This document shows, piece after piece, positions 49,842 through 63,040 of a stretch of 64,000 nucleotides of DNA (within the stretch, counting starts at the first letter, position 1; each line of letters opens with the position of its first letter). The DNA lies in assembly GCF_030816935.1 (NCBI RefSeq), contig NZ_JAUSYO010000001.1, positions 2,666,001 through 2,730,000 on the forward strand, written 5' to 3'. Under the pieces are notes generated by a model. That model was not told the origin of the DNA and did no database searches. It worked only from the letters and a program-made list of their open reading frames with translations. The stretch comes from Arthrobacter sp. B3I9 (lineage in GTDB: Bacteria; Actinomycetota; Actinomycetes; Actinomycetales; Micrococcaceae). Both the position numbers and the translations under genes were made by a program.

Positions 49842-50204
49842 TTACCAGGTGGAGGCGACCGTGCGGGTGATGACCCAGCCGTCTCCACGCGGTTCGAACC
49901 ATGAGCGCAACACCAGTCGCCAGGTGGCCCTGGAACCCCAGATTGTTGCGTCCGTCAGAGTTCTGGCGGTCAGCTCCGGCACGGTGGGGTCCGTGCCGTG
50001 GCGGGCCTGGACTGTTTCCATCCGGTGGTACTGCATCTCGCCGGTATCGATGGCATCAAGCCATTCCGATCGTGACTGCACGTATCCGGTCATGTGCGTG
50101 AGCGTGAATCCCTCGGCAAGGATGTCATCCAGCTCTCCCAGATCACCGGCCACCATCGCCTCGCACATGGCCTCATGGAGGGCTTCGATCACCTCTGCGG
50201 TCAC
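49842..50204 (-). CDS. SnoaL/NTF2-like (DUF4440-type) small protein
   Basis: The 120-residue protein has the NTF2-like layout: a long first helix (VIEALHEAMCEAMVAGDLGELDDIL), a GFTLTHMTG turn, SEWLDAIDTGEMQY and a final strand pair with ATWRLVLRSW. The GTG start overlaps the upstream reductase stop (GTGA). Such proteins often bind small ligands; the function here is unknown. Confidence 0.75.
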   Translation of the reverse strand: MTAEVIEALHEAMCEAMVAGDLGELDDILAEGFTLTHMTGYVQSRSEWLDAIDTGEMQYHRMETVQARHGTDPTVPELTARTLTDATIWGSRATWRLVLRSWFEPRGDGWVITRTVASTW

Positions 50205-51229
50205 GGCCGTATCCGTCGCCGTGCCTGCGGCGTGAGTTCGTGCGCGCCGTAGCTGTTGTCGTCAGGGTTGACGGTCACGCCTGGCGCGACGAGCTCGTCG
50301 ATGCGGTCCAGCACGTCGGTTGACAGGCTGATGTCTGCGGCGGGCAGGTAGGACTCCAGCTGTTCCATGGTGCGCGGCCCAACAATCGCGGAGGTGACGC
50401 CGGGGTGGTTGATCACGAACGCGATCGCTAGCTCGATCAGCGTCATTCCGGCCTCCTCGGCCAGAAGGGCCAGGTCTTCGACGATGTCCAGCTTGCGCTG
50501 GTTCGCGGCTTTCGACATGTCGAACCGGGCGCTCGGGCGGGCGCTGGAGCTGGGCGCGGACGCAGAGTCCTTCCGCCACCTGCCCGAGAGCCAGCCGCCG
50601 GACAGTGGGCTGTAGGTCAGGGTGCCCATGCCGTGCCGCTGCACGGTGGGGAGGATGTCCTCTTCGATGCCGCGGACCAGGATCGAGTAGGGGGGCTGTT
50701 CGGTGACGAACCGCTCCAGGTTCCGGTCGCGTGACGCCCACTGGGCTTCCACGATCTGGGATCCGGAGTAGGACGATGAGCCGATGTAGCGGACTTTGCC
50801 TTGGTGGATGAGGTCGCTGAGCGCGCCGAGGGTTTCTTCAACGTCCGTGTCCGGGCTGGGCCGGTGTACCTGGTAGAGGTCGATGTAGTCAGTGTTCAGC
50901 CGGCGCAGCGAGTCCTCGACGGAGCGGACGATCCACCGGCGGGAGCCGCATCGCTGGTTGGGATCATCCTCGTTCATGGGCATGAAGAATTTGGTGGCGA
51001 GGAAGACGTCATCGCGCCGGCCCTGCAGCGCCTCTCCCACGATTTCCTCGGAGGCCCCGCCCGAGTAGACATCGGCGGTGTCGACAAAGTTAATGCCGGC
51101 GTCGAGTGCGTGGTGGATGATGCGGATGGAGTCGGCGCGGTCGTCGTTACCCCAGGGTCCGAACATCATCGCACCGAGGCACAACGGGCTGACCTTCACT
51201 CCTGTGCGGCCAAGCGGACGGTATTCCAT
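50201..51229 (-). CDS. Aldo-keto reductase
   Basis: The 342-residue AKR barrel has FVDTADVYSGGASEE (catalytic Asp and Tyr), FLATKFF (Lys), LYQVHRPSP (His) and SAIVGPRTMEQL near the NADPH-phosphate site. Length and motifs fit the AKR11/YajO-like branch. It lies 34 bases after the next AKR gene in a leftward run of redox genes. The substrate is unknown. Confidence 0.88.
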   Translation of the reverse strand: MEYRPLGRTGVKVSPLCLGAMMFGPWGNDDRADSIRIIHHALDAGINFVDTADVYSGGASEEIVGEALQGRRDDVFLATKFFMPMNEDDPNQRCGSRRWIVRSVEDSLRRLNTDYIDLYQVHRPSPDTDVEETLGALSDLIHQGKVRYIGSSSYSGSQIVEAQWASRDRNLERFVTEQPPYSILVRGIEEDILPTVQRHGMGTLTYSPLSGGWLSGRWRKDSASAPSSSARPSARFDMSKAANQRKLDIVEDLALLAEEAGMTLIELAIAFVINHPGVTSAIVGPRTMEQLESYLPAADISLSTDVLDRIDELVAPGVTVNPDDNSYGAHELTPQARRRIRP

Positions 51230-51263
51230 CGTGGTTGCCTTCTATCTGCTGGTTCTGACGGGC

Positions 51264-52145
51264 TTAGGCTTCGGGGATGGACCGGTCAAACCACTGATCC
51301 CGGAAGACATCGGGGTCGGGACCGTTCCGCATGCCGGTGTCCAGGGCGTCGATAGCGGCCAGCTCGCCTATGGACAGTTCGAAGTCGAACACATCGAAGT
51401 TTTCGGCGATGCGACCCGGGTTGGTGGACTTGGGGATGACTGAGCGGCCCTGCTGCAGGTGCCAGCGCAACATCACCTGTGCCGGTGTTTTGCCGTGCGC
51501 TGCAGCGATCGCGGCGATGGTTGGGTCTTCCATGACGTTTTTCCGGTCCTCGCCCCAGCCGGGGTAGAACGTGATGCCGCCGATCGGCGACCATGCCTGG
51601 GTGAGGATGCCGTGCTCAGTGTTGGCTGCCTGGACGTCGGGCTGGCTGAAGTACGGGTGCAGCTCAACCTGGTTCACGGCCGGGACCACGTCGGTTTCGG
51701 CGAGCAGCTGTTTGAGGTGGTGTGGCATGAAGTTGCTGACACCGATCGCGCGGACGCGCCCGTCGGCGAGCAGGGTCTCCAGCGCCTTGTACGCGGCGAT
51801 GGTCTTCTCGAAGCGGCTGGGTACCGGCTGGTGGAGGATCAGCAGGTCCAGGTAGTCCACCCGGAGCTTGCCTACTGCCTTTTCCCAGGCGTGCAGGGTT
51901 TCGTCGTAGCCGTAGTCGCTGACCCAGACCTTGGTTTCAATGAACACGTCAGAGCGGTCCAGGCCGGAGCGGCGGATGCCCTTGCCGACTTCGCGTTCGT
52001 TGCCGTAGGCGGCGGCGGTGTCGATGTGCCGGTAGCCTGTTGCCAGGGCGGCCTCCACGGCCGCCGTTGTTTCTTCGGGCGGGCTTTGGAAGACGCCGAG
52101 CCCGAGTGCGGGCATGACGACGCCGTTGTTGAGGGTGGTGTCCAT
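51264..52145 (-). CDS. Aldo-keto reductase, 2,5-diketogluconate-reductase-like
   Basis: The 293-residue AKR has the tetrad in HIDTAAAYGNE (Asp, Tyr), ETKVWV (Lys) and LILHQPVP (His), plus GVSNFMPHHL and IPKSTNPGRI. These match the AKR5 group that includes DkgA/DkgB, which reduce diketogluconate and methylglyoxal. It starts 18 bases after the alcohol dehydrogenase stop. Confidence 0.88.
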   Translation of the reverse strand: MDTTLNNGVVMPALGLGVFQSPPEETTAAVEAALATGYRHIDTAAAYGNEREVGKGIRRSGLDRSDVFIETKVWVSDYGYDETLHAWEKAVGKLRVDYLDLLILHQPVPSRFEKTIAAYKALETLLADGRVRAIGVSNFMPHHLKQLLAETDVVPAVNQVELHPYFSQPDVQAANTEHGILTQAWSPIGGITFYPGWGEDRKNVMEDPTIAAIAAAHGKTPAQVMLRWHLQQGRSVIPKSTNPGRIAENFDVFDFELSIGELAAIDALDTGMRNGPDPDVFRDQWFDRSIPEA

Positions 52146-52163
52146 GGGTTCAGGTCCTTTTCG

Positions 52164-53195
52164 TTAGGGGCGGACGAGTACTTTGAGTGCTTCGCGGTCG
52201 GCCATGGCCTTGTATCCGGCCGGGACGTCGTCCAGGCCGATGGTGCGGTCGAAGACCTTGCCGGGTTCGATGCTGCCGTCGAGCACGAGCGGCAGCAGCT
52301 CGTCGATGTAGGCCCTGGCCGGTGCGACGCCGCCGGTGAGGGTGATGTTGCGCATGAACTCGCCGAATCCGAGGGGAACATCGGAGAACTGCGGGGCACC
52401 GACGCGGCTGATCACGCCGCCGTCCCGGACGACGCCGATCGACATCTCGAGTGCGGGCTTGAGGCCCACGGCTTCGAGCACCGTGTGGGTTCCGTCGCCG
52501 TTGGTGAGTTCCCGGACCTTGGCGATGCCTTCTGCGCCGCGCTCGGCGACGACATCGGTGGCGCCGAATTCGCGGCCAAGGTCGGTACGGTTCTGGTGGC
52601 GGCCCATGAGGATAATGCGTGATGCACCCATGAGCTTCGCGGAGAGAACCGCGGAGAGCCCGACGGCGCCGTCACCGATGACGGTAACGGTGTGGCCGGG
52701 CTGGATGCCGGCCTTCTTCGCAGCATGGTATCCGGTGGACATGACATCGGAGAGGCTCAGCAGGGACGGGATCAGCTTCTCGTCGAACCCGGTCGGAACG
52801 ACGACGAGGGTTCCTGAAGCCTGGGGGACCCGGGCGTACTCGCCCTGGCCGCCGTCGTCGTGACCGCCCCAGTGGGCACCGTTGCGGCAGGAGGTCTGCA
52901 GTCCTTCTTTGCAGAAATCGCACGTGCCGTCAGAGGCGACGAACGGTGCAATGACGAAATCACCCACAAACAGGCCGGTCACGTCGGAGCCGAGTTCTTC
53001 AATGATCCCGACGAATTCGTGACCCATGCGGGCGCCTTCTTCGGTTTCGGGTTTGGAGCCGTACGGCCAAAGATCGCTGCCACAGATGCAGCCGGCGACG
53101 ATGCGCACGATCGCATCAGTAGGTTCCTGGATGGTGGGATTGGGAACTGTTTCAACGCGCACATCTCCGGCGCCGTAAATCAGGGTTGCTCGCAT
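52164..53195 (-). CDS. Zinc-dependent alcohol dehydrogenase family protein
   Basis: The 343-residue medium-chain dehydrogenase has the catalytic zinc ligands in GCICGSD and MGHEFVG, a structural-zinc-type lobe with CDFCKEGLQTSC, and the NAD-binding turn VIGDGAVGLSAVLSAKLMGA. Phosphate-binding Arg in GRHQNR leaves NADP(H) possible. It leads a seven-gene leftward run: ADH, two AKRs, NTF2-like, antiporter, CMD, cupin. Confidence 0.88.
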   Translation of the reverse strand: MRATLIYGAGDVRVETVPNPTIQEPTDAIVRIVAGCICGSDLWPYGSKPETEEGARMGHEFVGIIEELGSDVTGLFVGDFVIAPFVASDGTCDFCKEGLQTSCRNGAHWGGHDDGGQGEYARVPQASGTLVVVPTGFDEKLIPSLLSLSDVMSTGYHAAKKAGIQPGHTVTVIGDGAVGLSAVLSAKLMGASRIILMGRHQNRTDLGREFGATDVVAERGAEGIAKVRELTNGDGTHTVLEAVGLKPALEMSIGVVRDGGVISRVGAPQFSDVPLGFGEFMRNITLTGGVAPARAYIDELLPLVLDGSIEPGKVFDRTIGLDDVPAGYKAMADREALKVLVRP

Positions 53196-53343
53196 AGTGG
53201 GATTCCTTACGTGGTTGAGAAGCAGTTTTCAGTCAAACACTCGTGGTGGTCGCGTGGGAGTGCACATCAGTACCCCCTTGAGGTGCCGGTGTTGCTGGTC
53301 CGGTGCTCGGTATAAACGACCGAGCGGTGCACTGACGGGGTGG

Positions 53344-55888
<2,545 letters not shown>

Positions 55889-55981
55889 GCAACCGTGATT
55901 TCTTACGGGCCGGGAGTCACTGTCGTTCCGGGTAATGCCAGTCCCTCCCTCGTCCCGTCGGCCGCGCGTAGCGTGGATCCC

Positions 55982-56863
55982 ATGACACACAGCGACGACG
56001 TGCGGCAGTTCTTGAGTTCCCGCCGTGCCAGGATCACGCCCGAGGAAGCCGGCCTGCCTGCCTATGGCGGAAACCGGCGCGTTACCGGGCTGCGCCGGGA
56101 AGAAGTCGCGATGCTCGCCGGGATGAGCATCGATTACTACATCCGGTTGGAACGCGGAAACCTTTCCGGCGCCTCCGACAGCGTGATCGAGGCACTCGCC
56201 CGGGCCCTGAAGCTCGACGATGCCGAAACGGCCCACCTCTTTGACCTCGCCCGCGCCGCCACCGCTTCCCCGCGGGTGCGGCGCAAGCGCAGCCCCCTGA
56301 CGGTGCGTCCCAGCGTGCAGCGCGTTATCGATGCGATCGCAGCTGCGCCGGCCTGGGTCCGTAACGACCGTGGCGATGTCCTGGCCGCCAACGAACTCGG
56401 CCGGGCCCTGTACCTGGACATGATGGCAGAGCCGGCCACCCCGCCGAACAGCGCACGGTTCACCTTCCTCAACCCGAAAGCCCGGGAGTTCTTCGTTGAT
56501 TGGGAACGCAGCGCGGACGACGTCGTCGCGGTCCTGCGCTCCGCGGCAGGGAAAAACCCCTACGACAAAGACCTCACGGACCTGATCGGTGAACTCTCCA
56601 CCCGCAGCGAGGAGTTCCGCACAAGGTGGGCCCGGCACGACGTGAAGTACCACCGCACCGGCCGCAAACGGATCCACCACCCGATCGTCGGTGACCTAGA
56701 CCTGAGCTACGAAGCAATGGAACTTCCCGCCGACCCTGGACTCCGCATCAACGTCTACACCGCAGATCCGGCCACACCCTCAGAAGACGCACTGAAAGTC
56801 CTCGCCAGCTGGGCGGCCACCCAGCACGAAACAACTGCGCCCACCGTCAAGGAGAAAAAGTGA
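55982..56863 (+). CDS. XRE-family regulator with MmyB-like ligand-binding domain
   Basis: The 293-residue protein starts with an XRE helix-turn-helix (VTGLRREEVAMLAGMSIDYY followed by IRLERGN) and then the MmyB-like domain: SVQRVIDAIAAAPAWVRNDR, ANELGRALYLDM, and HPIVGDLDLSYEAMELPADP. This architecture is common in actinobacteria, where such regulators sit next to the dehydrogenases or pumps they control. It is coupled (GTGA) to the NAD(P)-binding gene and divergent from the MFS gene. Confidence 0.9.
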   Translation: MTHSDDVRQFLSSRRARITPEEAGLPAYGGNRRVTGLRREEVAMLAGMSIDYYIRLERGNLSGASDSVIEALARALKLDDAETAHLFDLARAATASPRVRRKRSPLTVRPSVQRVIDAIAAAPAWVRNDRGDVLAANELGRALYLDMMAEPATPPNSARFTFLNPKAREFFVDWERSADDVVAVLRSAAGKNPYDKDLTDLIGELSTRSEEFRTRWARHDVKYHRTGRKRIHHPIVGDLDLSYEAMELPADPGLRINVYTADPATPSEDALKVLASWAATQHETTAPTVKEKK

Positions 56864-57648
56864 CACCCCGTCCCTTATCCGTGCTGATCATCGGCGCCAC
56901 CGGAAGCATCGGCCGCTACGCAGTCGCCGAAGCGCTCCGGCAGGGTCACAGCGTCCGGGCGCTCGTGCGTGACCAAGCCCGGGCTGCGCGCGCCCTGCCC
57001 GACGGGGTGGGCCTCGTCGTTGGTGACCTGACTCGTCCCGAAACCCTTGGCCCCGCCATGGAGGGAATCGAAGCGATTGTGTTCACCCACGGATCCACCA
57101 CGAGTGAACGCGATGTCAGGGACAACGACTACGCCGGCGTAGCCAACGTCCTCAAAACACTGGACGGCCGACCCGTCCGCATCGCCCTCATGACCGCCAT
57201 CGGCACCACCCGACCCGGCGTCCCCTACACCCAGTGGAAGCTGCGCAGCGAACGACTTGTCCGCGGCAGCGGCAACCCGTACACGATCGTGCGCCCCGGC
57301 TGGTTCGACTACAACCAACCCGACCAGCGGAACATCGTCATGCTCCAAGGCGACAAACGACAGTCCGGCTCACCCAAAGACGGCGTCATCGCCCGGGACC
57401 AAATCGCCCGCGTCCTCATCGACAGCCTCCACATCGAAGCTGCCGAGCACAAAACACTCGAACTGATAGCTGAGGATGGACCCGAACAAGAAGACCTCAC
57501 CAGCCTCTTCGCCTCACTTACGCCAGACGCGCGTGAATCGCTCGACGGGGCCGAAGACACTGTCAACCTCCCCGTAGACCACGAGCCCGAAACGTTCCGC
57601 GGCGATCTCGCCACGATCGCAGCTGGCAATGTCACGCCCGAGCGCTAG
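56860..57648 (+). CDS. NAD(P)H-binding protein, atypical SDR
   Basis: The 262-residue protein begins at a GTG and has the atypical-SDR dinucleotide motif LIIGATGSIGRYAVAEAL, VVGDLTRPETL, the YTQWKLRSERLVR stretch (Tyr-x-x-x-Lys) and YTIVRPGWFDYN. It fits the NmrA/SDR_a5 type. The active-site Tyr/Lys are present, so catalysis is possible. The substrate is unknown. Confidence 0.85.
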   Translation: MTPRPLSVLIIGATGSIGRYAVAEALRQGHSVRALVRDQARAARALPDGVGLVVGDLTRPETLGPAMEGIEAIVFTHGSTTSERDVRDNDYAGVANVLKTLDGRPVRIALMTAIGTTRPGVPYTQWKLRSERLVRGSGNPYTIVRPGWFDYNQPDQRNIVMLQGDKRQSGSPKDGVIARDQIARVLIDSLHIEAAEHKTLELIAEDGPEQEDLTSLFASLTPDARESLDGAEDTVNLPVDHEPETFRGDLATIAAGNVTPER

Positions 57649-57955
57649 ATCCAAGCCTCCCCAGAACTCCATCCAACTCGGGTCTCAAAACCTCCCTGTC
57701 TCAAAACGTTAGCGATACGAGACAGGTGGCCGCCTTCGGCGTGCGACATGCAGCGCTCACCGAATGCCGCCATTTATCGCCAAACCCTACAGCGAAGGTG
57801 CCTGCAGGCTCGGTCTCTTCGCCTTCTGGCACCCGCCGCTAGGCACGCCCTCATGCCATAGCGGGAGCGGCGACAGTTAGACGGACGATTTAGTGTCGGG
57901 CTTTCAGGGACTGACGACGATCCGTCCGTGATCAGTCCGCAGTCCCCAGGGTGTG
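57649..57955. other. Intergenic stretch with GTCTC repeats, no gene
   Basis: No gene is seen. GTCTCAAAAC occurs twice (57682-57691 and 57698-57707); the second is the left half of the 26-bp site at 57698-57723. The remainder is unremarkable. Confidence 0.5.
57698..57723. repeat. 26-bp site GTCTC-N16-GAGAC (right copy)
   Basis: The arms extend to CCTGTCTC and GAGACAGG (57695-57726). Total length, N16 spacing and the right-hand TACGAGACA equal the copy at 44436-44461, in the same orientation. The two enclose 13.2 kb. Confidence 0.5.
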
Positions 57956-58195
57956 CTAGTCGAGGATTCCCACGATGTAACCGACAAAGTACAGCAGCGA
58001 CAAGAGGACCACTACTGCGATGCCGGCTATCCAGATAATCTGGGCGCCCATTTTCGTGCCGTTCTCTTCGTGACCCTGCGGCCCGCCCGTCGAAGCTTCA
58101 CCCGGAGGGGTCTCCCCTGGCGGAACTCCGCCTCCCGGCTCCAAGCCCGTGATCTTTTCCTCAAACGGGTCGGGATTGCTTCCTGACACGTTCAC
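57956..58195 (-). CDS. DUF6480-like small membrane protein
   Basis: The 79-residue protein has a Pro/Gly-rich N-terminus with LEPGGGVPPGETPPGEAS, which I associate with DUF6480, and a single C-terminal membrane helix (IIWIAGIAVVVLLSLLYFVG). The GTG start follows CAGGGA. The function is unknown. It is separated from the next leftward gene by 40 bases and may share its transcript. Confidence 0.7.
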   Translation of the reverse strand: MNVSGSNPDPFEEKITGLEPGGGVPPGETPPGEASTGGPQGHEENGTKMGAQIIWIAGIAVVVLLSLLYFVGYIVGILD

Positions 58196-58235
58196 TCCCT
58201 GGGTCGCAGTGCTGATGCACCTGGGTCTGGGCTGT

Positions 58236-59057
58236 TCAGGCCAGACCGAACATCAGCCACGCCTGGTGGGCGACCCAGTCAGGGTACTGCTGGCCCATAC
58301 TGTCGAATAGCTCCCGGTCGTTGGAGGTTTCCTCCTTCAGGCGACCGAAGTCGGTGAGGTAGCGCTTGGTCCACTCGATGGACTCCGGTGTGTCCGGGGC
58401 GCCCGGCTTCTTGTGGCCGGCGACCGCGGCTTTCGGGTTCAGCGCCGCCAGCCGGTCCAGTGCGGCGATCCAGTTCTCGCGGATTTCGGGGGTGAGCTTG
58501 GCGACGTACTGGTGGCACTGGTTGTAGAGGACGTCACCGCCGACGACGAGGTCGATTGAGGGCACGTGCAGGGAAGTGCTGTCTGCGGCGTCGGTATGGC
58601 CCTGCTCGATGATGCGCAGCTCGTGGCTCTCCAAGTGGAAGACCTTCTCCGGGTACGGCTCGGGCAGCGTGATCGCGGCCGGCAGCTGGCCGGGCAAGCG
58701 TTTCCGGTAGAAGGCGACCGGCTGTTCGCGCGCCAGCTCCACCGATTTCGGCGTGGCGATGGCACGCGCGCCGGGGAAATGGCGCAACAGCACGGTCAGG
58801 CCCGCGAAGTGGTCGAGGTGGCCATGGGTGATGTAGATGTTTGTGAGGTTGCGGTGGTGAAGCTCCACCCAGGCTGCCAGTGCCTCAGCCTCGGCGACGG
58901 TGGTGAGCGGGTCCACCAGGACCGCGTCGTTCTCGCCGTAGATCAGCGTCGAGGTCATCGGGTCCCAGGCCATGGGCGGCCCAAACGGCCGGGGCCTGTC
59001 CCCCACCATTGGCTTCTCCGGTGCATCGAAAACGTTAAAGCTCAACGCGGATGTCAT
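58236..59057 (-). CDS. Metallo-beta-lactamase-fold hydrolase
   Basis: The 273-residue protein has ITHGHLDHFAGL (HxHxDH), EQGHTDAADSTSL with the next metal His, GGDVLYNQCHQYV with the bridging Asp and VAGHKKPG with the last His. The order fits a single-domain MBL enzyme of the quinoline/lactonase-like branch. It has no relation in sequence beyond the fold to the MBL protein at 6144. Confidence 0.85.
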   Translation of the reverse strand: MTSALSFNVFDAPEKPMVGDRPRPFGPPMAWDPMTSTLIYGENDAVLVDPLTTVAEAEALAAWVELHHRNLTNIYITHGHLDHFAGLTVLLRHFPGARAIATPKSVELAREQPVAFYRKRLPGQLPAAITLPEPYPEKVFHLESHELRIIEQGHTDAADSTSLHVPSIDLVVGGDVLYNQCHQYVAKLTPEIRENWIAALDRLAALNPKAAVAGHKKPGAPDTPESIEWTKRYLTDFGRLKEETSNDRELFDSMGQQYPDWVAHQAWLMFGLA

Positions 59058-59164
59058 CTCGATCGGTTCCTCCCTGTGAGCTTGCCCCGCTTCCCCAGGC
59101 CCGGCGTGGCCTCGCCGGAACGGCCAGGCCCCGTGGTCCGGGAACTGTCCGTCCCTTTGTTTGA

Positions 59165-59512
59165 CTAGTGCAGCCGGTCCTGCCAGCCGCCGGGCACGCG
59201 TGAGGCCGGTCCGGGGACCGTCTGGTCGTCCGGATGATGTACCGGGGGCGCCAGTTCCGGACCGTCAAAATAGGTGGAGCTGCGGTAGTCCCAGAACCAG
59301 TTCTCGCCCGGCTCGAAGCTGCGGATGACCGGGTGCCCCGTGGAGTGGGCATGTCCGGTGGCGTGCCGGGAGGGCGAATTGTCGCAGCAGCCGATGTGGC
59401 CGCACTGGGCACACCGCCGCAGGTGAAGCCACCAGCCGCCGCCGGCTTCACATTCAACGCAGCCGGTCCCGCTCGGCGGCACGGAAACATCAATACCAGA
59501 GGCATCGGCCAT
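59165..59512 (-). CDS. UBP-type zinc finger domain protein
   Basis: The 115-residue protein has CVECEAGGGWWLHLRRC, AQCGHIGCCDNS and RHATGHAHSTGHPVIRSF, the Cys/His set of a ZnF-UBP domain, then WFWDYRSSTYFD. In eukaryotes the domain binds the ubiquitin tail; bacteria lack ubiquitin, so the ligand is unknown. The ATG at 59512 has GAGGAGG upstream and is preferred over one 13 codons earlier. Confidence 0.85.
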   Translation of the reverse strand: MADASGIDVSVPPSGTGCVECEAGGGWWLHLRRCAQCGHIGCCDNSPSRHATGHAHSTGHPVIRSFEPGENWFWDYRSSTYFDGPELAPPVHHPDDQTVPGPASRVPGGWQDRLH

Positions 59513-59590
59513 GGCCGCCTCCTCGCTCGGGTACGCGTGGAACAAGCCCAACTTTACGCCGGCCGGCCCGCCCCGGGGAGGGAATCGGCC

Positions 59591-60550
59591 CTACTTGTCT
59601 CGGCCCGGTGAATGCCGCAACCTGTCGGGATTCGTCTCGAGCGCGGCGCGGTCCCAGCGCCCGGTCTCCGCTGCGGCAAGGTACGTCGACTGCAGGAACT
59701 GCAGCACATGCTGGTCAGGGTCGGTCGCACGACGGACCGCCTCATAGGGCAGCAGATAGAGTCCGAACGCTCGGTCGTAGGCTGCCTCGGCCGGTTCCAC
59801 CGAGTACCCGGCGAACCCTGCCGGTTCCGGGTAGGCGTAGGCATAGAACGCACCCTCCTCTCCGCCGCCGGGCCAGAAACCGCAGCTGCTGACTTCGTGG
59901 GAGTAACCCTCTTCCATGACCCAGGCGGCGCAGCTCGGAACCCCTCCCGGGTGTCTGGGCGCCGGCCGACCGGAGAACCGCGTGCAGGCCAGATCCATTC
60001 CTCCCCAGAAGAAGTGCACAGGGCTCGCCTTGCCCTGAAAGCGGGACCGGAACACATTGAGCAGGCGGTCCGCCTGGATCAGTTGGCGCCAGAACAGCCG
60101 GACGGCTTCGCGATCATAGGAGGCATGCAGGTAGTCCTCGGCGAACGGTATGGCCGGTTCGACCTCGTTCGGCACCGCCCGGATGGCCGTCTCGATGCCG
60201 AGCCGGCCCAGGGCAGCGAAGGTCTCGGCATGGAATTCGGCCACCGGCTTCGGGTAGAGGTTGACGTTGGCACTCATGCCGTTGCTGGTGCGTAGCCGCA
60301 GGACGTGTGCGCAGAAATCGAATTCCATGTCAAAGGCGTCATGGCCGTAGGGGATGGAAGATGTCGTCAGCCCGCGCGGGGTGACGTACAGCGTCACTTG
60401 CCACCAGTGGTTCAGCATCGGCGCATGGGCCATGCGGATCTTGCCGACGATCTGGGTCCACAGGTGCAGGGTGTCCCGGGTCTCGGCCCAGTCCTGAACC
60501 CTGAGTTCCGGCCACCCGCTGCCGGCACCCTTCCCTGCAGGGACTTGCAT
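59591..60550 (-). CDS. DUF5996-family protein
   Basis: The 319-residue protein has LHLWTQIVGKIRMAHAPMLN, HWWQVTLYVTPRGLTTSSIP and MEFDFCAHVLRLRTSNG, which I associate with DUF5996, and a C-terminal half with FFWGGMDLACTRFSGRPAP. There is no signal peptide. The function is unknown. The ATG at 60550 begins just before the conserved part. Confidence 0.75.
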   Translation of the reverse strand: MQVPAGKGAGSGWPELRVQDWAETRDTLHLWTQIVGKIRMAHAPMLNHWWQVTLYVTPRGLTTSSIPYGHDAFDMEFDFCAHVLRLRTSNGMSANVNLYPKPVAEFHAETFAALGRLGIETAIRAVPNEVEPAIPFAEDYLHASYDREAVRLFWRQLIQADRLLNVFRSRFQGKASPVHFFWGGMDLACTRFSGRPAPRHPGGVPSCAAWVMEEGYSHEVSSCGFWPGGGEEGAFYAYAYPEPAGFAGYSVEPAEAAYDRAFGLYLLPYEAVRRATDPDQHVLQFLQSTYLAAAETGRWDRAALETNPDRLRHSPGRDK

Positions 60551-60962
60551 GACACGGCCTCGCTTCCGGGTCCCGCCCGCGCCGCCAACGCCCGCGGCAG
60601 GATTATCCGGCACGACTATGGCGGCCGTCCGCTCTCAGGCTATCCCCCGTGAGCAGCCGCAGTCGAGGAGTGATCCGTGGCGGCAATGCTTGCCCCAGGA
60701 CCGGCCCAGGCGCTCCCCCGCAACGCGCCGGCCTCCGTTTGGTTGAGCCCTTGACTTCCGCTGGTGGTGAGGCCACTGTGGGGTCCCGAGGGCAGCGTCC
60801 CCGGCTGAGGATCGGCCGGGGGGCGACAAGGAAAAGCTCATGGCGACCCCGCAGCGTAAGCCCCGCAGCATTGGCCTGATGCCTGCGCCGGCACGCCTTT
60901 CCCGGGTCGCCTGTGAGCCCGATGCCGCCCTTTCATGGCGCGCCCGACCAAGGGAGGCCGGG
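60551..60962. other. Divergent intergenic region, no clear gene
   Basis: This lies between the leftward DUF5996 gene and the rightward glyoxalase gene. An ATG at 60840 with AAGGAA upstream would extend the glyoxalase by 41 residues of Arg/Ala/Pro-rich sequence unlike the family; I see no other coding signal. Confidence 0.4.
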
Positions 60963-61463
60963 ATGAGTACCGTCGACGAAAGCAAGGAAAGTGCAGCCGG
61001 GAGCCCGCCGGTGAAGCCCGGGGAGTTCAGGCTTGAGGTCATCGTCGTGCCGGTTTCGGACGTGGACCGTGCCAAGAGCTTTTACCAGGGCCTGGGCTGG
61101 CGGTTCGACGCCGAAGCAGCTGTGGAGGACGGCTACCGGCTGATGCAGTTCACGCCCCCGGGTTCTGGCTGCTCGATCATTATTGGTGAGGGCGTCAGTT
61201 CGGCGGCGCCGGGCTCGGCCCAGGGCCTGCACCTCGCTGTGTACGACATCAACGAGGCGCGTGCCGACCTGATCGCGCGCGGGGTCGACGTCAGCGAACC
61301 GTTCCACGATGCCACGGGCGTCTTCCACCATGCCGGAACCGAAGCGCGCCTGGACGGGCCGGCTCCCGGACACAAGGATTACGGTTCATTTGCTTCGTTC
61401 AGTGATCCGGACGGCAACGGCTGGGTGCTCCAGGAGATCAAGACCCGCCTTCCGGGCCGCTGA
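60963..61463 (+). CDS. Glyoxalase/VOC-family protein
   Basis: The 166-residue VOC protein has LEVIVVPVSDVDRAKSFYQG, GWRFDAEAAVEDGYRLMQF, HLAVYDINEARADLIARGVD and FSDPDGNGWVLQEI. AGGGAGG lies before the ATG at 60963. It carries the VOC fold that binds a divalent metal in lyases and dioxygenases; key metal residues are only partly clear. It may head a unit with the 55-residue gene and the disulfide oxidoreductase. Confidence 0.85.
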   Translation: MSTVDESKESAAGSPPVKPGEFRLEVIVVPVSDVDRAKSFYQGLGWRFDAEAAVEDGYRLMQFTPPGSGCSIIIGEGVSSAAPGSAQGLHLAVYDINEARADLIARGVDVSEPFHDATGVFHHAGTEARLDGPAPGHKDYGSFASFSDPDGNGWVLQEIKTRLPGR

Positions 61464-61491
61464 ACCATCCAACCCCTGAGAGGAGAGCCTG

Positions 61492-63026
<1,535 letters not shown>

Positions 63027-63040
63027 GGGAAGGCGATCCG

